Below, piece after piece: positions 49,001-62,046 of a stretch of DNA of 64,000 nucleotides. Below the pieces are notes generated by a model, which saw nothing but the letters and a program-made list of their open reading frames with translations, was not told where the DNA came from and ran no database searches. The stretch is from Fasciolopsis buskii. Taxonomy: Eukaryota; Platyhelminthes; Trematoda; Plagiorchiida; Fasciolidae. How positions within the stretch are numbered: the stretch's first letter is position 1; the number at the start of each line of letters is the position of its first letter. Made by a program: the position numbers and the translations under genes. The stretch lies in contig LUCM01004159.1 of NCBI GenBank assembly GCA_008360955.1, positions 48,620 to 112,619 of the forward strand, read 5' to 3'.

Positions 49001-51089
49001 AGTGCCCAAGGCACCTGCATGAACCTAATTGGCCACACCACATCATAAATTGCGGATCACCCAGAACCCTGACAAGCAGTAGCCCATAAATTGAGTAAGT
49101 AGATTTGACAATGCTTAGCAATGAACTGACTGTGTGAGGCAAAATTTTTGGTTAAATATGGTTTCCTCAGGCCATGGAGTATTACAATTCTTATTCCTGG
49201 CTTTCAGAATAATTCACTGACTGTTTCACCAGCACCTTTGATTGTAATCTTTTTCGTTTACAAATGAACGATTGATCAATTAAGGCAAATGGAGGGGACC
49301 CGACCTATCTTACGTAAGTGGAGCGGATCCTAAAACTTATCGGGTTTTGGCTTGAATGTCTCACCACTCATCTCATCAACAACTTTGCTGGCAAGCCGTT
49401 CTAAAGAAAAAACTTTTCGGTGAGTGAATACTTTTGCCTCGCATCTGCTCTAGATCGATGGTCGGATCGTTCTATGGAATTACCACGACTGAAAGCTAAA
49501 GATGCTTGGTTCTCTTATTTTATAATGACTCGTCTTTTCAATATTTTTCATTGTTGCTGTCTTTGGAAAGGCCACATGCATCTACCAGAAATAAGCCTGT
49601 AGTAAGGTACGGCTAAAGCGCTGACCATAAAAGCCAATAACCCGGATTTGACAGCTACGTTAGGGAAACTCACCACGGGTATTGTGTAGGTTAAACTAAT
49701 ATTTGTGGTCCTTTTGCGCTTTCGTATACAGTGACGTGGGAAACAGGCCGATCATACATAAGAGTATGGGTTATGGCCTAGGACTTAGATGACCCAATGA
49801 ATGCGATCGGCTCAGAATCTAAGATTCTCACCTAGACTCTGTTGACTATCCGGGAAAACACGAAAGCTAAAGACGATGGAGCAATCCAAAAGGTGACAAC
49901 TAAGGGGAACTTACGAAAAAAGGCAAAAATACATTGGCCAATCGGAAAATAGCGTTCAATATTGACAGAATAGACTGGAGACTAAACCAGAAGATCTGTC
50001 TTCAGAAGGTTTAAAATGAGCTATATTTACAAAACACCGGGAAAGTCAATCTTGACCGTCCGAAGGTAGATGTGCGCTTGAGAAAAAATTGCGATGGGAG
50101 TGTGAAGGAGAAGAAACGTCATTATACGATGTCTGCGGTTGACGATTTGGGCATACGTTCTTGGTGTGCATATATGAAACAAAGTGGGGTGGAAGATGAG
50201 ATGGGCAGGACCTTGGAAAATATGGGGATTCCAGTGCACTAATGTCTGACTTACTCAACAGAGCACGAACTAGTAGTACGTCGGACGAACGCGGACAATG
50301 TAGGTGTAAGCCCTTCAGCGGAACGTTCGAGCGACACGTAGCGACCAAATTGACCCGTATTAAAACGAAAACGGATCCAAAATACTACGGTACTATTCGG
50401 AAGAAATGATTCATGTGCAACAATCGAACCTCAGCGTTGTTCCTTTTGGGCTCTGTTACTCCTTTTGCCGAAAACAAACCACGTGAACGACAAAGATCGT
50501 CACACAGAGTCAACCAACGGCAAATCCACGGTCGTGGTAATGGTGAGGGTTCAGGTTTTCAACGCTACATTCAAACTGATGCATTGAAACATAACACGGC
50601 GTTTTCTCACAGAAGGCAGTTAGCACTGAGTGTGTTGTACAAAAAAGGGGAGTTGAAATTGGTCGACCCTAATTCAATTTAGGAAAACCTCATATTAGGG
50701 TTTCGTTTTCCGCAAGTATGGGCTAACCATCGAGATGATTTGGAAAATTCTATCAGATTTACTATTCGTTTTTCTACCTACATACAACTGTCTTTGCCTA
50801 ACTTGTTCGTGGTGACACCGCTTTTGGTCACTGTCTGTATTCGGCCCGATGTATTTACCCTTCGTTGTTTTGTCCTTGTGCTGTTTATTTGAATTTTTTA
50901 AGGATATTTGGTGCAGTTACGAGTCTTTACAGTCTACTCGTTTCACCGCTCACGTTAGACAACTCTAGATGTTTCCTTTGCTTACAAGAAGTTTTGGCAG
51001 CTTTGCTTCATTTGGTGACGTGCACTTCCTGTATTGCCTTCATCTCGCTCCATCCCAAATTTCTTTTGTCAATCCCGTATAAAAGGGCC
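46021..51089. other. No identifiable feature
   Basis: AT-rich. Two overlapping plus-strand frames at 48260-48593 and a minus-strand frame at 50046-50348 are open but have no motif I recognise. No RNA gene seen. Confidence 0.4.
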
Positions 51090-53650
51090 TCAGAATGAAA
51101 TTATTTTATAGGAATCTGGTACAAGCTGATGTTTAAAATGCATCGCAAAATTCTTCATGAAACAGGCATGGCGCAGTCATTTCTCATGAAAATTTATTCC
51201 GGTCAACGAAATTTGGCAAATGACTGCTGCCCCCGGAAGCTGTTTCTCTCATGAATGCACCACGAAGGCCAACATGGTTTCCTTCAAAGCAACTCATGCT
51301 CTACGTGCATGACTAACTACCTAAACATAGTGACGAAGGCTGCTAAAGACGGAACGTCGGTGTTTGGGATTTTATTGGATAAGCCGAAGGCTTTTAATCG
51401 TGCATCTCGTCGCAAGCTCTTCATGAAAGTCAAGAGCTGCAGTATAGCAACCCGTGATGGCCTGGTTCTCCTCCTATTTGGCCTCTAGAATGGAGGTAGT
51501 GAATGTAGATGGAACCCTATCCAAACTTCGTCTGATTGCCAGTGGGGTTATTCAAGAAAGCTTACTAGGTCCACTATTGTTTGTGCTTTTTATCAACGAC
51601 ATTCCTCACGTCATTAAGAATGGTATTCTTTTTCTGTTTGCAGACGATGTAAAAATTGTATGCACGTTTCCCCCTCGTGATCCCAACGCCATCACAGATA
51701 ATGTAAAAATGATCTACTGTCGCTTGATTTATGGTGTACAGCTTGGTCGATAAAATTCTCGGCCCACAGAAGCAGCATACTCGCATACAAATGCCACATT
51801 CCTACAGGAACTTTTAAGATTAACTAAGAAGTCATTGCTTCCAATTACACTGTCAGAGACCTGGATTTGCAATATTCCAGGACGTTTAAATTCTCAGATA
51901 ACACCTAGATACCAGTTGCAAATTTAGTAGACTACTTGGGTTGGTGCACAAAACTTTCAGAAACCAGGAAAGCAAGTTGTTAATAAATAAAACACACGTG
52001 AGCCCTATCCTGGACTACTGTTCCATCGTGTGCCCCAATATGCGGCAGAGTGACAGACTAGACATTGAGAATGTTCAACGAACATTCACAAAATGACTTT
52101 AGGGTTACTCTTCCTTGCTAAACTACATGGGACGCCTCACATAACTACACTGGATCCCTTATGGCTGCGTCGAGTTCGCATCAACCTCTCCTTTTCATAG
52201 GATTATTGATAAATAAGTGTGCATCTCCGCATCCCAGGTAAGAAATAACTTTTCCTATGGCTTGCGTCGAGCTAAGTAATTAGTGTCAGTTTCCATGCCG
52301 AGGATAGCAAGTAAGAAAAAATTCTTCCTCATCAAATATTTTTCCTTATGGAATAACCCACCCCAGCATATAAGCATGAATTCTTCTGCCTCCGTTGCCT
52401 TTAGAATCGAAAGTAAGATGGCAATAACCGTACAAACTTGCAAAACATGCACGATCTTTAGACTCCAATAGAACTAGACTATGAGTCGGGCCAAGGGCAT
52501 TGAGTGAATACAACACTCGATGCCTTATCTCAACCCACTCAACAAGGTCTAACCTTCTTTTCCTCCCAGCAGTTCCCACAAGTACAAATCATTGTAGGTG
52601 TGGGCAGAAAAACTCCGTCAATGGAACAAGTCAACACAGTTATTCACCTAACTTTCTATCGCGTTTAGTGCGTATGCACCGAGGCATATACAAAAACATT
52701 TGCTCATACCACATTCTCCCATGCTCCCTAACTGATTACCACACACACCCTTTCTTCCGCTTGTATTTGATAATTAGATCATTCAAAGCGAGTAGTTCGG
52801 TATCAACCGATGCCTCAGTCTACTTAGCATTCATCACTTCTCGTTCTTATATTTGCACGCACGGTATACCTTAGCTGGAATACGTCCAGGCTGCCATCTC
52901 TCCCTATTTGCGTTTCGGTTGTGTGCGTTTGCACTCGTGTCTCGCTAAGAGTCTACTATCCAGTTTCTGGCTCCATCCCCGCCCGTCTCAACAAACCGAT
53001 AAAGCAAGCTCACCCAAGGCTCAGATCAGCTATCTCAGGACGGACAAATACGACCTGCTCCACGGCCGAAATAAAGTGGACACCGCTTTAATTCTGCAAA
53101 ATTCGCCAACGTAAATTGATGACGCTGTCGCAAATCTGTTTGGAGATCGGGGCCACATAATCTTATCCACAATGGTTGCGATTTTCTGAGCGGACAAGTG
53201 CTCCCGATTGCACAGATTTACTGATGAAACTGCCCGCTCGTGTCTAGCATTCCCGCCAAGTTGATGCCCAACTGCCACTAAGACACCCATACTTAGATCC
53301 CTGTTCCATAGTCTACCGCGAACATTACCCCCAATTTTCTCCTCGGCATCGGCGGCTATCACTATACCAGTAATTGCTATCATCTAAGCCTCCAGACGCA
53401 AACAAAAGAGCAAAGAAACCCGTTTCTGTTTCACACTGGCTTACCAGCGTCAAATAAATAATGTTCAATGCATATCATATCAATCCTCACTCTCCTCAAC
53501 GCCGACGACGTTTCCATTCTTCATTTCTTCAAATAATGGTTGGTCAAGACCCTTCATTAGTCTTCTTTGTCAATTCGCATTTTCAAAAGGCATTGAGCTG
53601 TTTTCTTGTCTCCAGTATCCATGGTAAAATTACTGGTGTTCTTTGTCATA
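51090..53650 (+). mobile_element. CR1-like LINE copy O with long 3' UTR
   Basis: Plus-strand copy of the N family. Coding remnant 51240-52480, then 3' UTR to about 53650 matching the tail of N. Shared landmarks: CCCAAGGCTCAGATCA near 53010, GAAACTGCCCG near 53226, CCCAATTTTCTCCTCG near 53330, GGCTTACCAGCGTC near 53440. It is 5'-truncated, lacking an endonuclease. Confidence 0.8.
51255..52471 (+). pseudogene. CR1-like RT remnant (copy O)
   Basis: Q-H-G-F-L-Q-S-N-S-C-S-T-C-M-T-N, a domain-A trace L-L-D-K-P-K-A-F-N-R-A, W-F-S-S-Y-L-A-S-R, S-G-V-I-Q-E-S-L-L-G-P-L-L-F, and an intact catalytic F-L-F-A-D-D-V-K near 51636-51660. The C-terminus survives as L-W-L-R-R-V-R-I-N and Y-F-S-L-W-N-N. Frame changes occur near 51480, 51750 and beyond. 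Confidence 0.8.
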
Positions 53651-54113
53651 TACATATTAACACAGGGTATCTATCGGCCATCAATACTCTTCCCGCAGTC
53701 TGGTCCCTTTTGGTCCCTTTTGACAATTCTTTACTTTGCTTTCAGGGTTTTGGAGACTTTTTCATGACAGTTTTTACTATAATGTCCATTATATAGCCCC
53801 GGTTATTCTGAATACTGCAGACACCTCCAAACCCTCTGTCATCTTCCAATTGACCCTTGTGTCTGCGATACGCAAGGTTGGCTCATATAAACACCATGGT
53901 CCTCTTAGTACGCCAGTTTTGCTATTTTCCCTCATTTTGCACCCGAATGTTTGTTTGCTTTTTCGATGTAACTTGCAATGCCCCTGTAAAATTTGATCAT
54001 GCAACGAAGCATGCCTCTCGGAGTATCCGAAAAATATACCAATATATATATGGCGACAGAAACTCAAGGGACTATAAGAAAACCCAGGTCACAAGCCAAA
54101 TCAAATGTCTTGA

Positions 54114-54760
54114 TTATGAAGTCCGAATCCTTGGTCTTTTATTTATCTGTATTTCACTTTTTTCTTTACGCCCCCTTCTTGGACGACCCCTTTTGATTTT
54201 TTTGAAATATTGTTGTTTGTGCTCGATCGTCACGCGATCATTCAGCCCCCGAAAATCATAGTCATGGGCGTTACAGTCTTTTGCAATTTGTTCTTCAGCT
54301 GCGTTAGTAACAAAATAAGGCCATACCCGTCCTGAGATACGATTCCTAAGTCGCGAGTATGCTTGGCACAGCCGCACACTTTCACTTCCGTCACGTCTTC
54401 CGATGGCCATCCTTCCTGAAACGCCACTCTTTTATGAACGGTCAGTCATTTTTTTAACAAAGTGTCGAGCCAACATCACAGCCTTCCGAGGAACTCTTGC
54501 GGAGCAACCACTTTGTGATAACCTTTGGTTAGGCTGGGCAGCAATAGGTCTCTGAGACACCGCCGCACGAGAGATTTGCCGAGTCATATAATGCAACACG
54601 ATCCCTTACCCGTGGATCATATTTACCGACTTCACGTGCTAGGTGTTCGACGGCGCAATACGACCGGTTGCACTACCAACAACAGAAACTATAATGATAG
54701 TATCACCTTCCTCAAAGACTTCGAAAGACATGGCTGGTCGCGCCACGAAACGCAACAAAC
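54114..54760 (-). pseudogene. Unidentified broken coding block
   Basis: On the minus strand a Met-initiated frame starts near 54731 (M-S-F-E-V-F-E-E-G-D-T) and soon stops. Adjoining frames then stay open: one for about 110 codons down to 54242 (R-K-A-V-M-L-A-R-H-F-V-K-K and R-V-A-F-Q-E-G-W), another from 54410 to 54114 (R-V-W-P-Y-F-V-T-N-A-A-E-E-Q). The serial open frames look like one gene broken by two or three frameshifts. I do not recognise the family; neither LINE RT nor endonuclease motifs appear. Confidence 0.35.
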
Positions 54761-54812
54761 AAACCAAATAAGAGTATCGTTTAGAGGCAAACGCAAAAAG
54801 GCGGGCCAGTGA

Positions 54813-57800
54813 AATTCGACAAGGCTTCCAGGAATTTGAGTCTAGTCATTTTAGGCACAGAGCTCAGCATCTAGATGCACATAAAATATGCACAACAGGA
54901 GAAAAATTGTGTTGTAGGAAAAAATGGCCAGAAAGTCCAGAATTTAACAAATCTTGATGGGTTTTCTGGGTATGCATTAAAGCTGAGGCGGACAGTAGGC
55001 TTCTGAGTGAACCTTAACCAGAGCATATATGAATGCTTCCAATTATCTGAATTCTTTCTTTTAGCTGTTTGCTTATTTCAAAATCATTTAGGCAGGTTTC
55101 AAGGCAAAATTTGGTCCCTACAAATTCTATTCGAATGACCACTGTTGTTTCTAAGTTCACTGTTTGCTGCTTGATAAGTTCTGCCTAATAAATGGGGCGG
55201 TCGAGAAATTTTACAATCTTCATTGAAGGCTGTGCTCCTTTGGGTATCCCAGAAGGCTAATCCCCTGCAAAATTTTCATAGATCAGCTCCATTAAACGTG
55301 AGCTTCGAGGCAACGAGTTGGTTCCATTGATCCCTGAGCGTAACGGCTTATCCTTTTGGGAGCGTTTAGCAGTGACTGTTTCAGCACTTACGTCCCGTTG
55401 TGCACGGCAATGCTGGGCTTGCGGATGCCGAACATGCAGCGCCTCAAAACGTTTGGGTGGAGTTTCATTCCAGAACTTTACTGTCATCAAATCCATAAAG
55501 ACCTCTCATGATGCGTATTGTGGTTACCCCTGAGCTCAGGAGACCCTTGCTTGCGGGGTCCGTTACCTGGCTCCTGCGTGCAAGTTCAGTTGCATTTTGT
55601 AGTTACAGTCTGATTTGAAGAAAAAACGAGTCTGATTTGTAACTTCTACAAAGCTGGTTTATGCAGTAAGCCATTGCATAAAGGCGCGCAAATAATAAAT
55701 GTGCTCCAAATAAGGCCAAGACGGGACGTCAAAACGGAATGTTCAGAAGTATTGACTTCACGTTCGCTGGTTTCAAGAGCAGGGTGTAAAACCCCTGCAG
55801 CGAATGCAACAAAACCCTTACGGTGAAGACTAAGTGTCACTTGTGAGGCAGGAATTTCAAGGCCCTCGCCAAAAATGGTTTCGGAGCGTTTTTAACGGCT
55901 AAACTCCTCAGGTATTTATCTGTAGTCATACTTCTCGAAGTTTGCGATTGTGGATGTGATGACCTTGTTCATTTTATGAAGGACAATTGTTGGTTTGCAC
56001 GCAAAGGGTACGAACGCGATTCGGTGTTTCTTCGTGGCGGATCATAGGCAGTGCCGGCAAGTTCTTCGTTTCAAATTGATACCGCAAATTTTTAACCTTT
56101 GGGCGAGCGTTGCAATCGCTCATTCTGCAAAGTAACCTTTATGATAGGCTGGATAATAATAGTAGTAATAATGATGTATTTTTCTCCATGTGCGAGAGGC
56201 GTGCGCAAGGCAAGATCAAAGTTTTATAGGGATGATGCACAGGAAATGTGAACACCATAGATCGAAAGGCAAAAGGGTGAGAGCAACCTTAATTAATTTG
56301 AAATGCTTGTTAGTTTGTGTACATTTCTCGGCATGCGGGAGACATGAGCAAGGCAGGACCAAAACTGTGCAAAGAAGGCAAAATGCAGGCACGGAAAAAA
56401 GAAGCCAAGCACACAATGTATTTTCGCTCACAAGATCATAACGGTAGTGTGATTTGCTGGGCCCGAGGTTTCGAGTTTTAAGTCAGAGCCAGATAATGAT
56501 TCGCAAAGATTTTTCTGTGACTGATTACCAGTCCTGCACTGCGAGCATTGCTGTGTTTGAGTGCATCAAAGTCTCGTATCGCGGGCGCAAAGGATGGCTG
56601 GAGGGCAACAGCAGTCGCCGCCAGTTGGCCGGGATCCTCGAAAATCAAAATAGTTATATGATGGAGATGAAGATCAATATGGATATAGTAGCGGAATGGA
56701 GATGAGCGAAAAACCGGACTGGATAGGAGGCAGTATAAGAAACGAAACATCTGAAAGTACGGTTCTCTGAACAAGAAAAGCGGCGACACGGGCTGGGAAT
56801 TTTGTAACCTTGGGATTATCACATGAGGTTTGTTTTGAGCAATTTTGAATTTATGATTTTCAACTTGGTCCGGAGGTGAAGGTGGGGTTGGTAGCGAAGA
56901 TGGAGAACCGGAATCAAATGGGGCAACGTCTGGTGGACTCGCGTGGTGAACCGTTACCAAGAGCGTCGGTCTATTGCCAAATTCCGGAGACCGGAATAGG
57001 GGTTGATGAAAAATAACGGTCCTCAGCTTTCTTCGGATGTCAAGATGCAGTGGGAATGCCAGTTTATATCAGATGCCAATATAAATACTGCCCATTCGTG
57101 AGTCCGCTTTTGGTTTTGGCAGAAGAATTTTAGGAAGGAGCAAGAGGAAGCCTGTATAAAATGGTGCACGTAAACGTGAGAGCTAGAGTGCTGTTTACCA
57201 CAACAGTGCTGGTGGGTGGGACTGACCGAGTGCTGGCCACCAAAACTGAAAAACACCGCTTGGAGGTAAACGAAGGAGGTGCAATCAGCCAACCTAGTTT
57301 CATGGACTATATTCCACTCTAGGAGGCCGTGCCCTTTGAAACAAGAAATGGTCGGGTTCAGTGGGTGTGGTAGATGGAAGCGGTCACTGCGGGAGGAGGA
57401 GATACCACGCAGGACCTTATGCTCGTGGAGATGGCATGAGGTCTGAATTGTCTAGAATGGATGGGTATCCATGAGGAGTGAGAAAGAAAGAATCCAAGAT
57501 GTTGACCTTATTTCGTCCGGAGGGTACCGTTTGGTGTCGTCAGAAGCAAGGTGATTTCTACGGGCCAGATTCATTTGCATGAAGAGAAGAGTTGATGAAA
57601 AGTACGGGTGAGGATGATAGTGAATGTTTTTTTATTTTAGTAGATGGTTGCAGGTTATGGTTGCCACACCGTTTTGGCGGCGGTGTTGGAATTGGTTAGG
57701 TGAGTGGGTGGGAGAGAGCTGTTGGTGAGCTACCCTGTACGCAGTTAGAACGATAATGTTTATGGATATGAAGTCAGACCATGGAGCGATAGGTACTTTT

Positions 57801-57979
57801 TTGCAGGCATAGGAACGGTGAGATGCATCCGACGTGGAGTTGCACGTAAATTGGTAGTATGCGCTGGTGTCGGAGCTCTGTTTGAAGTGGAAGAGATAAG
57901 GTTGATTCCTATATGACATGAGTAGGGATATTAACTTTCCATTCCGCCATGAACAAAAAGGTGATATCAATGCGTTTCT
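54813..57979. other. No identifiable feature
   Basis: Open frames without motifs (for example 55257-55496 minus, 56478-56960 minus). A short ATA/GTA/ATG trinucleotide run lies at about 56153-56176. Confidence 0.4.
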
Positions 57980-58215
57980 CAGAAGCCGAAGCCAGTTTCA
58001 TACACTCGATCCTCAAGTGAGTATAGGTGGTATAGAATAATGAGAAAGGGTACAGCAACTACTCTACGTACTTTGCTTTTAAGTGCAATAGATAATATTG
58101 ACAGAATGCGCAGGTTATAGGGGAATTTATTCCACAATGACGAATATCTAACAACAACGAAGTTGGCTCTAACGGAAGTCTTCAGAACTGGGATAGTCAT
58201 AGTGGAATCTGCATT

Positions 58216-58524
58216 TCAGAGAGAGTAGGAAAGTTGGTTTCTAACACGAAATGCAGAGACGCATCTGTCCTCTGTGATGATATTGTTAAAAAGTACCGGG
58301 TTTAATCTTATGCGTCGGAGCCACAAGGGATATAATTCCAGCAAATCACAGCGTTCCATATAATCTAGGCTTGTAGAATAGCCAATTAACTGCTCGGCAA
58401 ATGCACGCTGGACGATTTCAATCGCATTTCTGCCGTATTGCCTCATGTTAGAACAGACTAGAGAGCAATACTCTAGAATGGGCCTGACGTGGGTCCTAAA
58501 AAGATGTAGTTTGCCTTCGTTCAA
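58216..58524 (-). pseudogene. CR1-like RT C-terminal part (copy P)
   Basis: Continues the core after a stop just upstream. V-R-P-I-L-E-Y-C-S, V-Q-R-A-F-A, Y-M-E-R-C-D-L-L-E-L-Y-P-L-W-L-R-R and F-R-V-R-N-Q-L-S-Y are standard CR1/jockey C-terminal landmarks. Confidence 0.8.
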
Positions 58525-58533
58525 CTCCAGAGT

Positions 58534-59355
58534 TTAGTGTAACAGCCCCACTAATTTATTCGCTTTCGCCACTTGTACGGGAGCATGCTCCGGGAAGTTT
58601 AATGTGCAGGAATGATTTAGGCCTAGGTCCCGAAATTGGCAATTAACGGGGATGGTTTGGGTTCTAAGCTCGAACTCTCTTAGGGGTATAACGCACTTTT
58701 CCCCCATGGCGCTGCTTTTTTCAGCGGAAAACTTCATCATCCAGTTGTTTGCCCAGGAGTTGAGTGACGCTGGGTCTTGTGATATGTTATGTATGGTGGA
58801 TTTTAAAGCTCCAAAGCGAAAGGTGTACACAATTTTGATATCGTCTGCGAGAAGAAACGGGGTGCCGTTTGGAATAGCATCGAAGACGTCACTTACGCAC
58901 AACAGGAAGAGCAGGGGGCCCAGGATGCTGCCTTGGATCACACCGCTGGACACTAATCTAGGTTCAGATATTAAGCCATTTACTTGCACTATCTGCTTTC
59001 TAAATGGCAAATAAGATGAAAACCATGACAGCATTGGATCAACAATACCGCAGAATGTAATTTTACTTAGCAACCTAGGGTCGCATACTTTGTCGAACGC
59101 TTTCGCCATGTCTAAAACGATCACCATAACTGGCCACCCAGTGCTCAGGGCCTCAGTGATAGCGTTCTGGCAGTCAGTCATGCAAGCGGCGCAGGATTTC
59201 TTACGAAGGTTAATAAGTTTATATTCCGGAAGGTAGGCTATAAGACTATTATTAATCAGACGTTCCATGATCCTGGAAACTGTAGAGGTGTGTTTTATTG
59301 GGCGATAGTTTGCAGGGTCATAGCGTGTGCCCCTTTTGTGAGCGGGTGTAATCAA
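58534..59355 (-). pseudogene. CR1-like reverse transcriptase core (copy P)
   Basis: An open frame of 273 codons with I-T-P-A-H-K-R-G, D-P-A-N-Y-R-P-I, C-A-A-C-M-T-D, domain A as I-V-L-D-M-A-K-A-F-D-K-V, W-F-S-S-Y-L, S-G-V-I-Q-G-S-I-L-G-P-L-L-F, and catalytic L-L-A-D-D-I-K (plus coordinates about 58840-58862). The palm is thus complete with all catalytic aspartates. It stops after V-G-L-L-H; the thumb and C-terminus (R-P-I-L-E-Y-C-S, Y-P-L-W-L-R-R) continue in the frame 58524-58216. Confidence 0.85.
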
Positions 59356-60249
59356 AGAGGTTTTCCACTGTGACGGGAAGGTGCGGCATTAAATGTATAA
59401 GTTGAAGGTGTTTGCTAACAAAATTGGGATATCGATCCCACTTAATGAGAAGACAGCCTGTGACAATGAATCAGATCCAGAGCAGTAGCCAAGTTTGGTT
59501 TTCACCAAGAGCTGGGCCACGTCCTTCGGAGGAAATACAACTGTTGAGTATGGCTCTATAATCAAGCGAGATTAGCATGGGATAGAGGGATTGTCATCGT
59601 TTACCAGAGCAGATGCAAAGAATTCACCAAAAGATTTTGCAGTCACCTGAGGGTTGTTTACATAAATGTCATTTTGAATGACACACGGGACTTGAGTAGC
59701 TGAGGACCCAGAAGTAGCTCTGCGTTAAAGCGGTTTTGCCAGTGCTGCGTTTGGATTTAGCTAGTCCAGAGCTTGCGGTTCCTGCTCTTTGCTTCTGTGG
59801 TCCAGTAATGTTTCTTGAGTTTTGTTTCATCGATTAATTTACAGAAACAACGAAAAATCCACGGTGTTAGAAAATCTGCATGGGCTCTAGGGTGGATTTC
59901 ACTCATTAGAGGACAGAACACAGAAGCGGAAGCCGGGTGGGTCGACCCCGAAACTAATGAGATCGGTGAAAAATAGAAGCGGAGAAGGCGATAGCACGAA
60001 TCCTTGGAAATCTAAAGAAGCTCGAGGCTGTAGGCCGGGTGCAGAAACCAGATGATAGGGGCAAAAACAGCAGCGAGGATGTTTGAGTTAACCTTAGCAA
60101 AAGGAGCGAAAAACATCCAAAACGACATCGCCGTTGCGCATTGAAAGAGGAGGCCTACATCGAGGGCTGGAATAGAGGTGTATGAAGGATTCAGTGCAGA
60201 CAACGTCCTCAGCCAAACGTTGGAAGTTCTCGCAGGTCAGATGGGGTCA

Positions 60250-61960
60250 GTGAGTGGTGCCTGACTATCCAGTTGCTACGACCGGGATCACCCAACTACG
60301 AGTAAACATTGGGGGCAAGCAATGGGCACCGGGAGAGATAAACCCGAACAAATGCGACGGACCGGAGGGGCTCCAATCAGCCATCTCAAACCTGTTAGCC
60401 ACTGTATTGAGTGGACCTATATGTGGACTTTTCCTAGCCCGAGCAAGCCATGGTAAACCACCACTGGACCGGAAGTCATCAGCTGTGCCAGCTACTTACA
60501 AGAGAGGTCCACGAAAACATGCGGTTAACTATCAACCAATAAACTTTGCAAGTGTCTTGAGCGACTGGTGAGGGAACAGTTGAGCAGTTACCTTATACCT
60601 TAACCATTTTTTTCATGGAGCACTGCATAGATTCGCTAAAGAAAGATCATGTCTACTGAACAATCTAGGGTCCATGTTTGAGGCTAAGGCAAGTTCCAGC
60701 GAGACGAAAGTTGTATAGGTATGCCACCTGAATTTCGCCGGGAGTTCGATTCGGTGAATCTTCGGCTGCTGGTGCAAAAACATCAGTCTTTCAGGGTCCG
60801 ATGCTCGGTATTAAATTGGGTCTCGGATGTTCTGAAGAACAGACCCGTCCATGTCGGGGTAGTAAACTCAGGGCAAATGGGGCATCAGGCAGGCTGCCAC
60901 ACGGGTCAGTTTCTGGACCGCTACTATTCTTTCTCCTCGTGAACGACCGTGTGGCACAGTCGGAACTACCATGGCCATCTTTGAGGCCGGTTTGGAGGTC
61001 GCGGGGCAGATAATCCCAAGGGGCTTGATTAGGCTGGAGAGCGGAATGTCACGAAATGAAAGTAAAAATCAGTTACTAAAACTGCCTCGAAAGGAATGAA
61101 TGCGTTGGGCAAAATCGGGGAGTTTTTATTTGGTGCGGTTTAATGGACTAAGGACATGGGGGGAGTCATGAAGGCAGACTAAGTTTGAGTTGAGCAGTTC
61201 AGGGCTGCCGCTCGAACGGCAACGGAGAGCTAGCTAGACTGCAGTCTCCGGTATCTCTTAGGAAACCGGATTTATCTACCCTTCTGTACAAGGCGATGGT
61301 CAGGCCAAATTTACAACGCTGCATACAGGCATGGGCATCCTCCTTTAAAACGGACGTGGCTTGCCCCTGGTATGCTCATCCGCTAGCCACTGGAATGGCT
61401 GAAAGACACAGGGGTAAGTAGTACATCGGGAAGCCGAAATATCTAAGCTTGTACTCGACAGAAGAGCGTAGGTTGGTACGCGATATGGTTGAAAGGTCTA
61501 AAATATGGAGGGGTTTGGTGTAAGTAGAGCCTGAAAACATATTCAAGCAAGCCATCAAGAGTAGAACGCAAAACGATGGTTCAACGCTGTGGCAGACCCG
61601 CCGTAGGTTTATTGTGCATGCAAACGTTTTCCGGAATTGAGTGATCATGGTTGGAACAAGTTATCACTAAAAGTATTAAGTGTTGAGGACGTCAAAGCCT
61701 TTAAAATAGTACTAGATAAGATTAGGTACGAATTATTCTCCATATTAGAGAGGCGGGATGTGGAGTGCTACAAGGCAGGCCGGTTGATGGGGACATACAT
61801 CACTACGATGTTGCGAAATCATGGGGCACAATCACAGTGGATGTTCTCTTGCCTCAGGCTTGGGATACGTGTATGTGACCTATGAGGTAAAACAAATGGG
61901 TACTAGGAAACGAAACTGGCAGTAGTGGATGTTAAATTTACGCATACCACCGAGGAGGCT
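60250..61960 (+). mobile_element. CR1-like LINE copy Q
   Basis: Plus strand. An RT entry at 60254-60571 (T-Y-K-R-G-P-R-K-H-A-V-N-Y-Q-P-I) is followed by R-E-F-D-S-V-N-L (about 60740), then G-S-V-S-G-P-L-L-F-F-L-L-V-N-D near 60900-60950. The C-terminus carries M-V-R-P-N-L-Q-R-C-I-Q-A-W near 61300 and D-H-G-W-N-K-L-S near 61640. Many frame changes. It is closer to copy L than to N/O/P by its terminal motif. Confidence 0.75.
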
Positions 61961-62002
61961 CTGAACGCCCGATTGACCGCTGAGGGCACTACTGTTCTGC
62001 GC

Positions 62003-62046
62003 AACTGAACTGTACTGAACTAAGCTGGGCTGAACTGACCTAACTA
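62003..62046 (+). repeat. Imperfect decamer repeat (CTGAACTgta type)
   Basis: About four units of a 10-bp repeat: CTGAACTGTA, CTGAACTAAG, CTGGGCTGAA, CTGACCTAAC. It lies shortly after copy Q and may be its 3' tail, since CR1-group elements often end in short tandem repeats. Confidence 0.55.

Larger units (their letters stand above)
57980..59940 (-). mobile_element. CR1-like LINE copy P
   Basis: Minus-strand element whose RT starts around 59880 (K-H-Y-W-T-T-E-A-K-S-R-N). The tail region ends with S-L-W-N-K-F-P-Y-N-L at about 58140-58110. It has the longest uninterrupted LINE reading frame in the right half. No endonuclease is visible upstream, so it appears 5'-truncated. Confidence 0.85.
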
